This document shows positions 1 to 8,885 of a stretch of DNA of 64,000 bases, piece by piece; position 1 is the stretch's first letter, and every line of letters starts with the position of its first letter. The notes under the pieces are model-generated. The model made no database searches and was not told where the DNA came from. It saw only the letters and a program-made list of their open reading frames with translations. Both the position numbers and the translations under genes were made by a program. Source of the stretch: Gemmatimonadota bacterium (lineage in GTDB: Bacteria; Latescibacterota; UBA2968; UBA8231); contig JAPPEF010000172.1 of the NCBI GenBank assembly GCA_028875335.1, forward strand, positions 1 to 64,000. The letters run 5' to 3'.

Positions 1-239
1 GCCGTCTTTGGGACGGATGCACGAGAATCCAGCCGAAAGAAACGTGCCCCCTTTGGAATGCCTGCTTCCTCTTCCGCTTCACGCCGCGCGGCTTGCTCTG
101 CCGTCTCATCGTCCTCGGCACCACCTGCAATGAACTGCCACATAGAGTCATCCGCCCGATGGAAGACGGCAAACTGGTATCCGACATTCTCACTCTTTCT
201 GAACGGTATCACGATCACTTGTAGTGGTTGCCTTGCCAT
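1..239 (-). CDS. Nudix hydrolase, 3' part cut by window edge
   Basis: The reading frame opens at an ATG (239-237) and runs off the left edge, giving 79 residues with no stop. Residues about 40-62 form a complete Nudix box matching Gx5Ex7REUxEExGU: it begins GGAEDDE and ends REAEEEAGI. This is the metal-binding catalytic motif of enzymes that hydrolyse nucleoside diphosphates linked to another moiety. The N-terminal strand (QPLQVIVIPFR) and the stretch FAVFHRADDSMWQFIAGG resemble small dATP or dihydroneopterin-triphosphate pyrophosphohydrolases. That substrate assignment is inference; the family call rests on the box itself. The C-terminal third lies outside the window. Confidence 0.85.
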   Translation of the reverse strand, partial: MARQPLQVIVIPFRKSENVGYQFAVFHRADDSMWQFIAGGAEDDETAEQAARREAEEEAGIPKGARFFRLDSRASVPKT

Positions 240-324
240 GCTAACTCTTCAGTATGCATAGGACCATCAATTCAGCAACTCCTTAATCGTCGATACGCTC
301 GCTTCTACTGTTTGTTTGGCGGTA

Positions 325-612
325 TCAACAAGGATAGCTCCATCCCAGGGTTCGAATGTTCTGTCCAGAACTTGCTGCCAGTCGAATGTGTCGATTCTTT
401 CGTCGGTTCCGTCCTCGCAGATGGGCACTAATGCGGTGCTGTGTGGTCTTGGCATCCGCATCGTCGCTGTTTCTGCTGGATATCGCTGAAGAGGGTTTCG
501 ACCGGATTATCAGCCGGACTGCCTTTGGGTAAGCTGATCCAATGCAACTTCAACGTGTGTATGACTCGACGCGCCTCTTTCGATTTGCGCGGATGCGCTG
601 GATCTTGATCCT
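325..612 (-). pseudogene. IS630-type transposase C-terminal remnant
   Basis: Two overlapping frames together resemble the C-terminus of an IS630-like DDE transposase. The first frame contains LHWISLPKGSPADNPVET followed by FSDIQ, the region around the last catalytic acidic residue. The second frame, from about position 470 down to the stop at 325-327, contains SDDADAKTTQHRISAHLRGR and then NRRKNRHIRL. Joining them requires a frame change and a short deletion near 465-480. No N-terminal part, no terminal inverted repeats and no target duplication are visible, so this is a dead fragment. It abuts a methyltransferase-like N-terminus at about 612, which suggests a recombination scar. Confidence 0.6.
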
Positions 613-771
613 GTAATCGGCTAGCACATTTTCTACCCACTGCACGGAAAAACCGGCTGAATACTTGAACCAGCGGTGGATGGGCAGTTTCATATTATCT
701 ACAAACGTGCCAGATCGTTCGTCTTTTTCTGCGGTGGACCGCAAATCGGGAAAAAGGAGTAGTGTAGTCAT
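613..771 (-). pseudogene. DNA methyltransferase N-terminal fragment
   Basis: From an ATG at 771 about 53 residues are readable. They include GTFVDNMKLPIHRWFKYSAG and FSVQWVENVLADY, which resemble the start of some site-specific DNA methyltransferases of restriction-modification systems. After that the frame passes into basic sequence that overlaps the transposase remnant. The methyltransferase catalytic motifs are not present, so this is a truncated 5' end. The family call comes from recognising the N-terminal pattern and is only moderately certain. Confidence 0.4.
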
Positions 772-1073
772 TTATTTTTTTAAGTAGGGGCAAATTTTAT
801 GCCCACGTATCGCTGCCGAGCGGTATAGATTGGGATATGAATGATGTTTATGTACTGTTTCTAAAAGCTGGGGGGTTACCTATACTACACAGGAGTGTTT
901 CCCAGAGCGTAAATCGCAAACGAAGCCTAGTCACTCACTACTCGCAAGTGGGCTAGGGCTACGACGAAAGTAGGCGCTATCGCTCTGCAAATCAAGAACA
1001 CGCCACCTCAACCTGCTCCCACTCGGCTAGACTTTCTGGCAATTGCTAAAAGAAGTGCAAGATAGAGACCTCT
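772..1073. other. Intergenic stretch, no gene seen
   Basis: About 300 bases between the methyltransferase fragment (-) and the alpha-galactosidase gene (+). It is more A+T-rich near 772-860. A small stem (GGGCA at 787 pairing with TGCCC near 800) is visible but has no following T run. No convincing promoter, RNA gene or open frame was found. Confidence 0.5.
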
Positions 1074-2993
1074 ATGCGCTACGCTACCCGCTTCAACGGC
1101 ATCTCCTTGTCCGTCACCCTCGCGGCGGACCCGTCGTTGGGCGACCGGCAACTCGACGCCACGACTCGACTGAGCTCGCCGAAGTCCGGCACCGATGCGG
1201 ATGACCACTACGAATACTCCTGCACTGAAACGCCACTCGGCCCCAAAAGTCTGCTGCTGAAACTGCAATTGCGCCGGGTAGATGGCAGCCCATTCAAAGT
1301 CACTGCATTCAAAGCAGAAGCCGCAGTCCCTAGCCTAGACCTCCACCGCATCTTCGTACCCGTGCTACACGAAGCCATCGGCAAGCGCGACCTAATCAGC
1401 CTGCCTTGGGGCGTCGAGGAGCGCACCTTCACCTCTTGGTCCTTCCCCTTCGTCGCCGCGCTAAACCGCTTTGACCAGAACCGCTTCTGCATGGGCTTTA
1501 TGGATCACGTCCATGCGGCGGATACCCGTCATAGCTGCTACGACGAAGACGCCAACATGTCCTTGCAGCGCCTCTTCGATCCCGCTCCTCGCGAGACGAG
1601 CGTCTGGGAAGAGACGCTCTACCTGTCCTGCGAGGACCGCCCCATCTTCGACGAGGTGCGTTCCTTCTCGCGCGCCTACGACGAGCTGCACAAAGTCGCC
1701 CTGCCGTCAGCGCCGCCCTCGGTGTGGGAGCCGGTCTGGTGCTCTTGGTACGGCATCAAAAACGACGTCGATGCCGACTATATCCGCTCTATGGTGCCCC
1801 TGCTCAAAGAATGGGGCATCGGCAATATCATCGTCGATGCAGGCTGGTTCAAAGGCGACGGCTTCGACCCCGACACCGGCCACTACATTCCCGACGCAAG
1901 CAAGTTCCCCGACCTCAAGAGCCTCGTCGAAGAGGTGCAGTCTCAGGGCTTGACCATCCTGCTGTGGTGCGCACCGCTGTTCAATATCAGCGGTCTGGCC
2001 GACGTGCCCTTCATACAAGAGCACCGCTTCCAATCCGCAGACTCCGACGACGCAAATAACTTCCTCTGTCCCCGCTGCCCTGCGGTGCGCCAATACGCCT
2101 ATCGCACGGTCAAACACCTGATGCAGACCTACGGCTGCAACGGCCTCAAGATCGACTTCATCGACCCGCTGCAAGACCGCGCCAGCCTCCCCTGCACCAC
2201 CGACCACGAGCACGATATCGCCGACTACGGCGAGGCCGTGTACGACTTGCTCCAAGGCATCTACCGTGTCGCCACGCAAGTGCGCGCCGACGCCCTGCTC
2301 GAATACCGCATGAACTACTCGACTCTCGTCACCCGGCCCTTTGCCACCAGCCACCGCGCCCAAGACGCACCCTTCGACCCCGACCACATCCGCCGCATGT
2401 GTACTCGGCTCAAAAGCTATATCCTCAACCCGGAAGCCGGCCGCGAGGGCAACGTGGCCGTACACACGGACCCAGCCTATTGGCTACCCGAGGAAAGCCC
2501 CGCAAACGTCGCCCGCTTTATGGCCAGCCTCATCACAAGTGCCGTGCCCATGCTCTCGATGGACCTGCGCGCTTTGCCCCCAGAGCACCAGCGCATCACC
2601 CGCGCTTGGCTCGCCTTTTACCGCCAGCACCGCGACCTGTTGCTCTTCGGCCACCAGCAACTCCTCAGCGCCGATTCGCACCACTCTCTCTTTTCCCTGC
2701 ATCTCGGCGACGAAGCACTCTGGGGCGCTTTCACCCCCACCTTTCCCGGCGTACTCGCAGTGCCATCGAAGGACATCCGCCGGATGTGGATCCTCAACGG
2801 CGGTGCCCAAGAGCGCCTCTACACTCGTCTAGAAGGAGTCGAAGGCGAGCGTCTCCAAGTCCAAGTTTACGACCGATGCTTGGAAAAATCCGCTGCCTTC
2901 GAATTACCAGTGGAAGACCGTGCCGTTATCCTAGACTTCGCCGTAGAAATCGGCGGTGCCCTCGAATTACAGTCAGGTAGTAAATGTCTCTAA
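1074..2993 (+). CDS. GH36-type alpha-galactosidase
   Basis: 639 residues. The protein should hydrolyse terminal alpha-galactosides, or a related alpha-glycoside, through a retaining mechanism. Residues about 215-225 (VWCSWYGIKNDV) and 236-258 (IGNIIVDAGWF) open the (beta/alpha)8 barrel. GLKIDFID places the expected nucleophile at Asp361, and SHRAQDAPFD places a plausible acid/base at Asp431, a spacing like that in characterised GH36 enzymes. No signal peptide is seen, so it is probably cytoplasmic. The start ATG has only a weak upstream purine stretch. There is no transporter or sugar regulator beside it; it stands alone between mobile-element debris and the defence-like unit. Family call firm, sugar specificity unknown. 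Confidence 0.85.
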   Translation: MRYATRFNGISLSVTLAADPSLGDRQLDATTRLSSPKSGTDADDHYEYSCTETPLGPKSLLLKLQLRRVDGSPFKVTAFKAEAAVPSLDLHRIFVPVLHEAIGKRDLISLPWGVEERTFTSWSFPFVAALNRFDQNRFCMGFMDHVHAADTRHSCYDEDANMSLQRLFDPAPRETSVWEETLYLSCEDRPIFDEVRSFSRAYDELHKVALPSAPPSVWEPVWCSWYGIKNDVDADYIRSMVPLLKEWGIGNIIVDAGWFKGDGFDPDTGHYIPDASKFPDLKSLVEEVQSQGLTILLWCAPLFNISGLADVPFIQEHRFQSADSDDANNFLCPRCPAVRQYAYRTVKHLMQTYGCNGLKIDFIDPLQDRASLPCTTDHEHDIADYGEAVYDLLQGIYRVATQVRADALLEYRMNYSTLVTRPFATSHRAQDAPFDPDHIRRMCTRLKSYILNPEAGREGNVAVHTDPAYWLPEESPANVARFMASLITSAVPMLSMDLRALPPEHQRITRAWLAFYRQHRDLLLFGHQQLLSADSHHSLFSLHLGDEALWGAFTPTFPGVLAVPSKDIRRMWILNGGAQERLYTRLEGVEGERLQVQVYDRCLEKSAAFELPVEDRAVILDFAVEIGGALELQSGSKCL

Positions 2994-3137
2994 TTCTAAT
3001 TCTCTTGTCTTTGTCGGCGGCGGTCCAATAAACGCAGCTAATCCACCCGCTGCTGTCGGCATCCCTCCAGAAGTGCTGGATCCCCCTTGGCTAGAGAGCC
3101 GCCGCCAAGCCCAATCACACTGACCAGTTTTACGCCT

Positions 3138-3175
3138 AATTACGCTATTGAGTAAAATTACTCAGTAGCGTAATT
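3138..3175. promoter_or_regulatory. 18-bp-arm palindrome, likely operator
   Basis: Left arm 3138-3155 and right arm 3158-3175 are reverse complements at 17 of 18 positions, separated by two bases. The core is TTACTCA/TGAGTAA flanked by AATTACGCTA/TAGCGTAATT. It ends 8 bases before the DUF4143 ATPase ATG (3184), inside the expected promoter or leader region and with no T run after it. An operator for a dimeric regulator, or a site bound by the downstream protein, is more likely than a terminator. This is inferred from symmetry and position only. Confidence 0.6.
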
Positions 3176-3183
3176 TAATCTGT

Positions 3184-4434
3184 ATGACACCCTTCCAACG
3201 TCCTCAAGTCGCCACACTCCTCCGCCGGCTCGCCGAGCCACCCCGGCAGCTTATCGCCCTGTTCGGGCCGCGCCAAACCGGCAAGACTACTATTGTGCGC
3301 CAAGCACTGCGGCAAATCGACCTCGAAAGCCGCTACTTGGCTGTCGATGAACCCGACCCTACCGAATTTCGCGTCCCATCTGCTGCCACGGAGGCGACCT
3401 TCCTTGCACCCCAGGTGCGAGACGCGGAATGGCTGGTGCGCCACTGGGAAGAAGCCCGGCGCGAGGCGGAACAATTGGGGGGACTCGTGCTGGTGTTCGA
3501 CGAGATTCAGAAAATTCCCCAGTGGTCGGAAACTATCAAGGGGCTGTGGGACGCCGACCGCGCCAGAGGTTGTCCCTTGCACGTGGTCATCCTCGGCTCG
3601 GCCCCACTACTCATGCAATCGGTATTGAGCGAGAGCCTCGCCGGCCGCTTTGAATCTATCCGCGTCACGCACTGGTCATTCGACGAAATGTCCGCGGCCT
3701 TCGACTTCGACTTGCCGCGCTACCTCTACTTCGGCGGCTACCCAGGCGCGGTTCCATTCGTTCGGGACCCGGATCGGTGGCGCAATTATATCCTCGGAGC
3801 GCTAGTCGAGCCTAATATCGAGCGTGACCTCCTCGCCATGACCCGGGTGGACAAACCGGCTCTGCTGAAGCGGCTCTTTGAGTTGGGAGCCGTCTATTCC
3901 GGGCAGATCCTGTCGTACACCAAAATGCTGGGACAACTCCAAGACGCCGGGAATACGACCACCCTAGCACGCTATCTCGACTTGCTCGCGAGCGCCGGAT
4001 TGCTTGCCGGGGTGCCGAAATACGCGGGCCGAGTGCATCGAGTTCGCGCCTCAAGCCCCAAGCTCAATGTGCTCAACACGGCCCTGATGACCGCCGGTTC
4101 GGGGTATTCCTTCGCTGAGGCACAGGCGGACCGCAGCTTCTGGGGGCGCATCGTCGAGAGCGCGGTCGGCGCGCATTTGTTTAACACCGCAGCATCCGAC
4201 ACCCGTCTTCACTACTGGCGAGACGGGTCGCACGAGGTCGATTTCGTCCTGCAACGGGGCGCTCGGATCGTCGCCATCGAAGTGAAAAGCGGCGCGAAGC
4301 GGATGCCCTTGGGAGGCATGGACGAGTTTGAACGGTGCTTTAGCCCCTACCGTTTGCTGCTCGTTGGGGAAGGCGGGATACCGCTGAATGAGTTTCTCAC
4401 GGCGCCCGCCCATTACTGGTTCGAGGAAGCATGA
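3184..4434 (+). CDS. AAA+ ATPase of the DUF4143 family
   Basis: 416 residues. Walker A is GPRQTGKT (residues 28-35) and Walker B is VLVFDEIQK near residue 103. The middle and C-terminal parts (RYLYFGGYPGAVPFV; later HYWRDGSHEVDFVLQRG and IVAIEVKSGAKR) match AAA-plus-DUF4143 proteins, whose C-terminal domain has a PD-(D/E)xK-like core (EVDF...EVKSG). The family is widespread and of unclear function. The gene overlaps the NACHT gene by four bases (ATGA), so the two are probably translationally coupled. The palindrome just upstream suggests tight control of the pair. Family call firm; role in defence is inferred from the partner. Confidence 0.88.
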   Translation: MTPFQRPQVATLLRRLAEPPRQLIALFGPRQTGKTTIVRQALRQIDLESRYLAVDEPDPTEFRVPSAATEATFLAPQVRDAEWLVRHWEEARREAEQLGGLVLVFDEIQKIPQWSETIKGLWDADRARGCPLHVVILGSAPLLMQSVLSESLAGRFESIRVTHWSFDEMSAAFDFDLPRYLYFGGYPGAVPFVRDPDRWRNYILGALVEPNIERDLLAMTRVDKPALLKRLFELGAVYSGQILSYTKMLGQLQDAGNTTTLARYLDLLASAGLLAGVPKYAGRVHRVRASSPKLNVLNTALMTAGSGYSFAEAQADRSFWGRIVESAVGAHLFNTAASDTRLHYWRDGSHEVDFVLQRGARIVAIEVKSGAKRMPLGGMDEFERCFSPYRLLLVGEGGIPLNEFLTAPAHYWFEEA

Positions 4435-7400
4435 ACATAATCGTTCCCCGTACGTGTACCGAGATTTCGGCAGGAAATGAGGATCAGCATCGGGAGAAGG
4501 AGTCTCGGCCTCTCGAAGCGTTCCGGGATACACCGGCCTATGCATTGCTCGGCGATCCTGGGGCAGGTAAGACGACTGCGTTTGAGGCCGAGCGCAAGGC
4601 GCTTGGGGAGAAAGCCTACCTGATTACAGCCCGCGACTTCCTGACCTTCGATCCGCAGAGCCATCCCGAATGGAGCGACAAGACGCTCTTTATCGATGGA
4701 CTCGATGAAACCCGCGTCGGTGCGAACGACGCTCGCACACCCTTCGACCAAATCCACGGACGTCTCGACGCACTCGGAAAGCCGCGCTTTCGCCTCTCGT
4801 GTCGAGAAGCGGACTGGCTGGGGGCAAACGATCAGAAGCACTTGGAATCCGTTTCGCCGGACTCTAAAGTGACGGTCCTGCGGCTCAATCCCCTGACGGA
4901 CTCGGACATCGCTGACATCCTGAACGACCGTTCGGATATCGGCGATGCTCAGGCATTCATCGCCTTAGCCCAAGAGCGGAGAGTTTATGAACTGCTGAAG
5001 AATCCACAGACCCTCAAGATGTTGGCCGATGTTGTCACCCAAGGCGGCGGGTGGCCAAAAAGTCGCAAAGAGACTTTCGAGATCGCTTGCGGCCAGATGG
5101 TTCGCGAACATAACGAGGAACATCAAGCGGCACAGGCGTCAAATAGTCCACCTGCACCCGCCCAGCTTCTAGACGCCGCTGGGCGGCTTTGTGCCGTTCA
5201 ATTGATTTCGGGCGCGGCTGGGTACACGAATACGTTACGAGGCCAGCCGAGTGAAGGTTATCCCACTCTGGACCAGTGCGGCTACGACAGTCCCGAAATG
5301 CTCCGTCCCGCACTCGCCACGAAGTTATTCAAGGGCGCATCTAATAACCGCTTCACCCCGATCCATCGCCACATCGCCGAATTTCTCGGTGCCCGGCACC
5401 TTGCCCGAATCATCGAAAAAGATCTCCCAGCGCGGCGTGTAATCGCCCTGATTGAGGGAAAGGACGGAACCGTGGTTACGGAGATGAGGGGCTTGTCCGC
5501 TTGGCTCGCGGCCCTTTGCGAAGACGCCCGGGCGGACCTCATCGAACGCGATCCCATTGGCGTCGGGCTATACGGCGACATTCGCGAGTTCTCCACCGAT
5601 GAGAAACGTGCGCTCCTCGAATCCTTGAACCGTGAGGGGATCCGGCTCGATTCCGTATGGAGGACGGCTGCGGCTTTTGGTGCGCTTGCTACGCCCGACA
5701 TGGAACCCGCGCTCAGGGCGATTCTGACTGATCCCAGTCGGGAAAAAGAGCATCAGTTGTTTACCGATTTCGTACTGCGCGTTCTGAGGGAAGGTGAACG
5801 CCTGCCGAGGCTTTCCGAGCTTCTGCTCGAAATCGTCCGCGACGACACGCGGTGTCAGGACGTTAATTATGCCGCCCTTAACGCCTTCATACACAACTGC
5901 CCGGACAGTCCCCAAAAAACGGGCAAGCTCAAAGAACTGCTGGCAGATATTCATGCCGGAAGTCTTCCCGATACTGACAACCAGCTTCTCGGAGCCTTGC
6001 TGACTCAACTCTACCCCGACGATCTGCCGCCATCGGAGGTGTGGGACTACTTTACCGATCAAGGAGACCCCAATTTTATCGGAAGGTACACTATGTTCTG
6101 GGAGATTGACCTTCTCGAGTCCTCGGACGAGTTGGTGGCCGAACTCCTCGACCATCTGCACGAACGCCTTCCCGACTTGCAGCCTGTTCTGGATGTCCGG
6201 CGTTTGAACGATCTTCCTCTCAGACTCCTAGCTTGCGGTCTGAAAACGTATGGAGACCAACTGGACACGGAGCATCTGTACGATTGGCTCAGCGCGAGGT
6301 CTGAGAGGATGAGAAACAGCCTCGATGACCAAGCCATTCAGGAGATACACTCGTGGCTGGAGCAGCGTCCCAATATCTATAAGGCCATCCTCATGGAGGG
6401 GCTGTCCCGGTGTCCCGAATCCGACGAATTCAGGCGGCATGCAATCAAAGCCCAAAACCATTTGTACGGTGCCAGTCCACCGTCCGATTTCGGCCTCTGG
6501 TGTCTGAGACAGGCCGACGCCTTGGCGGACACCAAACCACTAATTGCCGAACACCTGTTCATGCAAGCTTTCAAAAAGGGCCTGTCGCTCGAAGTCCTGC
6601 AAGAACACACACAGAGAAACGAGACATCGAAGGCGTATTTGGATCGACTGCTTGATTCAATCGCCAAGGAAACTGAATTCAAGGAACAGTGGCAGCAAAA
6701 AGAGCAGCAACAGGAGCAGGAACGGCAGCAGCAGCAGGAGCAATGGCTTGCTTATATTCGTTCCAACAAGGACGCACTAAGTGAAAACCGAGCCGAGCCC
6801 GCCCTACTTTACACTTTAGCACTGGTGTACTTTGGACACTACAATTTGTACTTTGGACACTTCTACGATCTTAGCGGCGATGATGGGCCAGAGATCATTG
6901 CGAAACTGTTACGAGGCGACCGTGCTTTGATTGATGCCACGCTTTTGGGCCTTCAAGGAGTGATCGATCGGGAGGACGTTCCGGACATCAATGAGATTCT
7001 CAGCCTTCGAGAAAGAGACCGCATACACGATCTTAGCTTACCTTTTCTCGCGGGCTTGGAGGAACTCGAAAGGACAGTTCCGGAAGAAGATCCATCCCGA
7101 TGGAGCGACGATCGGATTCGTAAGGCAATTGCGTTCTATTACTGTACGGATTATCGACCCGAATGGTACCGGCGACTGCTTGCAGCGCGTCCTGAGATCG
7201 TTGCTGAGGTGCAGAAGCAATTTGCCATTTGTGAATTTCGCGGCGGTCGTGAGCGTATATATAAGCTCTTTGAACTCGCACACGATCCAGATCATGCTCA
7301 AGTCGCCCAGTACGCGAGCCTGCCCCTGCTCCGCGCCTTTCCGATTCGCTGCAAGCTGAAGCAGATTCAATCACTGGATTATCTGCTCTGGGCCGCAATT

Positions 7401-8480
7401 CAGCACGCCGATAGATCATCGCTTCAGGAACTGATCGAAAGGAAGCTGTCCCGGAAGAGCATGAATGCTGCCCAGCGCGGGCATTGGTTGGCGGCAGGAA
7501 TCATCATTTCACCAAACGCTTACAATGATCTCCTAAGAGACTTTGTACAGTACCATGAGCGTCTAGTTCCGCACTTGGCGGAGTTTTTTCCCCTTCAAGA
7601 TCGTGTGCTGTTCTCGTTCGATGAGTTGGAGATTCCGTTATTGGAACTCCTCATCCGTCTTGTTGGTAGCTATGTCGGCCCCGGTAATCTACGGGGTGAT
7701 GAGTCAGAATATGTTGGACATAAAATAAAAGCCTCCAAGCTTGTCCGCCTGCTCATCCAGAACCTCGCCGCTTCTTCCACCAAAGACGCGAGCGGAGCAT
7801 TGGCCGCGCTTCTCGCCGACCCGGAGTTATCGGCTTGGAGCGACGTACTCTCCCAGGCTCAAGATGCCCAACGGGTGACTTGGAGAGACGCCAGCTATCG
7901 CCACCACACTATCGAGCAGGTCTGCCAGACGTTGAATGACGGTACGCCCGCCAACGCCGCCGACCTTGCAGCTCTTTTGGTGGATCGCTTCGATGAGATC
8001 GCGGATCGAATCAGTACGAACAATGCCAATTATTGGCGTCCGTACTGGAACGAGGACAAAAACCAGAAACCTACAACTCCGAAGCACGAGAATTCCTGTC
8101 GAGATGCACTGCTCCGTGATCTACGTCTGCACTTCCCCAATTCCGAACCCGAGGTACAGTACATCAACAAAAAGCGAGTCGACATACGCGTTTCATACGG
8201 GAATTTTCAGGTGCCGGTGGAGATCAAAAAGAACTCTCATCAAGAGCTCTGGAGCTCTCTACGAAACCAATTGATCGCCCAGTACACGATTGACTCGAAT
8301 ACAGACGGCTACGGCATCTACTTAGTATTCTGGTTCGGCAAAGACCGCACACAGCCACCGCCCTCCGGCACCCGCCCCACTAACGCCGAAGAGCTGAAAA
8401 AGCGACTCGAATCAACCTTATCTCCCGACGAAGCGCGCAAAATCTCAGTCTGCGTAATCGACGTAAGCCGACCCGATTAA
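4431..8480 (+). CDS. NACHT-type STAND NTPase with C-terminal nuclease-like domain
   Basis: 1349 residues. The N-terminus carries Walker A GDPGAGKT (residues 41-48), a NACHT-style Walker B TLFIDGLDE (85-93) and a sensor-like RFRLSCREADW. The long middle (about 300-1200) is rich in Leu and acidic residues and looks like helical repeats, with a Gln/Glu-rich coiled segment near 750-775. At the C-terminus, Asp1251 followed by Glu1264-x-Lys1266 (VDIRVSYGNF, then VPVEIKK) fits a PD-(D/E)xK nuclease core. STAND NTPases joined to nucleases often act as phage sensors, but bacterial Avs and bNACHT proteins usually carry the effector at the N-terminus; here it is C-terminal. Coupling to the DUF4143 ATPase and nearby mobile debris suggest a defence island. 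Confidence 0.8.
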   Translation: MNIIVPRTCTEISAGNEDQHREKESRPLEAFRDTPAYALLGDPGAGKTTAFEAERKALGEKAYLITARDFLTFDPQSHPEWSDKTLFIDGLDETRVGANDARTPFDQIHGRLDALGKPRFRLSCREADWLGANDQKHLESVSPDSKVTVLRLNPLTDSDIADILNDRSDIGDAQAFIALAQERRVYELLKNPQTLKMLADVVTQGGGWPKSRKETFEIACGQMVREHNEEHQAAQASNSPPAPAQLLDAAGRLCAVQLISGAAGYTNTLRGQPSEGYPTLDQCGYDSPEMLRPALATKLFKGASNNRFTPIHRHIAEFLGARHLARIIEKDLPARRVIALIEGKDGTVVTEMRGLSAWLAALCEDARADLIERDPIGVGLYGDIREFSTDEKRALLESLNREGIRLDSVWRTAAAFGALATPDMEPALRAILTDPSREKEHQLFTDFVLRVLREGERLPRLSELLLEIVRDDTRCQDVNYAALNAFIHNCPDSPQKTGKLKELLADIHAGSLPDTDNQLLGALLTQLYPDDLPPSEVWDYFTDQGDPNFIGRYTMFWEIDLLESSDELVAELLDHLHERLPDLQPVLDVRRLNDLPLRLLACGLKTYGDQLDTEHLYDWLSARSERMRNSLDDQAIQEIHSWLEQRPNIYKAILMEGLSRCPESDEFRRHAIKAQNHLYGASPPSDFGLWCLRQADALADTKPLIAEHLFMQAFKKGLSLEVLQEHTQRNETSKAYLDRLLDSIAKETEFKEQWQQKEQQQEQERQQQQEQWLAYIRSNKDALSENRAEPALLYTLALVYFGHYNLYFGHFYDLSGDDGPEIIAKLLRGDRALIDATLLGLQGVIDREDVPDINEILSLRERDRIHDLSLPFLAGLEELERTVPEEDPSRWSDDRIRKAIAFYYCTDYRPEWYRRLLAARPEIVAEVQKQFAICEFRGGRERIYKLFELAHDPDHAQVAQYASLPLLRAFPIRCKLKQIQSLDYLLWAAIQHADRSSLQELIERKLSRKSMNAAQRGHWLAAGIIISPNAYNDLLRDFVQYHERLVPHLAEFFPLQDRVLFSFDELEIPLLELLIRLVGSYVGPGNLRGDESEYVGHKIKASKLVRLLIQNLAASSTKDASGALAALLADPELSAWSDVLSQAQDAQRVTWRDASYRHHTIEQVCQTLNDGTPANAADLAALLVDRFDEIADRISTNNANYWRPYWNEDKNQKPTTPKHENSCRDALLRDLRLHFPNSEPEVQYINKKRVDIRVSYGNFQVPVEIKKNSHQELWSSLRNQLIAQYTIDSNTDGYGIYLVFWFGKDRTQPPPSGTRPTNAEELKKRLESTLSPDEARKISVCVIDVSRPD
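6827..6861 (+). repeat. 14-bp direct repeat inside NACHT gene
   Basis: GTACTTTGGACACT occurs at 6827-6840 and again at 6848-6861, a 21-base period. It encodes a doubled tyrosine-rich motif (YFGHYNLYFGHF). The repeat keeps the frame and looks like a small in-frame duplication in the helical-repeat region. Confidence 0.85.
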
Positions 8481-8492
8481 TCGCAACAATCG

Positions 8493-8885
8493 CTATCCAG
8501 CGTTTTCAATCGGCTGGTGGAAGTAGTAACAAAGCCCGTCCGGAGCGACTACGAAGAAAACCTGATATTTCTTGCCATCGTGCTCGTCCACTCGCCAATT
8601 GCCCGTCTCGATCCCATTCGCCTCTATCTCGTCGCGGACCTTGTGGATGTCGCTCACCAAAATAGCCGCGCCCTCTTGGCTGGCGTCGCCGCCATTGACC
8701 GCAAACCCAATCTGCACACCATCGCGTTCGAGAACGACCGTCCGCACAGGATCATCGCGCCTTTCGACCTCGACGAGTCCAAAGGCCGCGCCGTACCACT
8801 TCGCGGCTTGGTCGAGGTCTTCCACCGGCAAGGCGAGGACGTCCTCGGCATACGGAAAAGCAGCTTCGTATAGTTTCTCTGTCAT
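8493..8885 (-). CDS. VOC/glyoxalase-fold protein
   Basis: 130 residues forming a single vicinal-oxygen-chelate module: VLALPVEDLDQAAKWYGAAF, then VVLERDGVQIGFAVNGG, a second half beginning AAILVSDIHKVRDEIEANGI, and VVAPDGLCYYFHQP at the end. This is the typical beta-alpha-beta-beta-beta pattern of glyoxalase/bleomycin-resistance proteins. The usual metal ligands are not all obvious, so the chemistry cannot be assigned. The start ATG (8885) has a strong GGAGGAA ribosome site. It converges on the NACHT gene with a 12-base gap and lies downstream of fic on the same strand with a 69-base gap. Confidence 0.8.
   Translation of the reverse strand: MTEKLYEAAFPYAEDVLALPVEDLDQAAKWYGAAFGLVEVERRDDPVRTVVLERDGVQIGFAVNGGDASQEGAAILVSDIHKVRDEIEANGIETGNWRVDEHDGKKYQVFFVVAPDGLCYYFHQPIENAG

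Noticed and set aside
1707..2465. 252-codon antisense frame in the alpha-galactosidase gene
   Set aside because: No ribosome site or family pattern; a shadow of a high-G+C gene in the opposite frame.
3015..3106. GGCGGCGG and CCGCCGCC inverted pair after the alpha-galactosidase gene
   Set aside because: Arms are 75 bases apart, simple in sequence and not followed by T; likely chance in high-G+C DNA.
3038..3139. Minus-strand open stretch containing VSVIGLGGGSLAKGDPALLE
   Set aside because: Looks protein-like and could be a decayed kinase or dehydrogenase end, but it is only 33 codons, has no start and overlaps the palindrome; too weak to annotate.
6690..6745. Gln-rich run as a possible low-complexity insertion
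   Set aside because: In frame and consistent with a coiled-coil linker in the NACHT protein; not evidence of an insertion.
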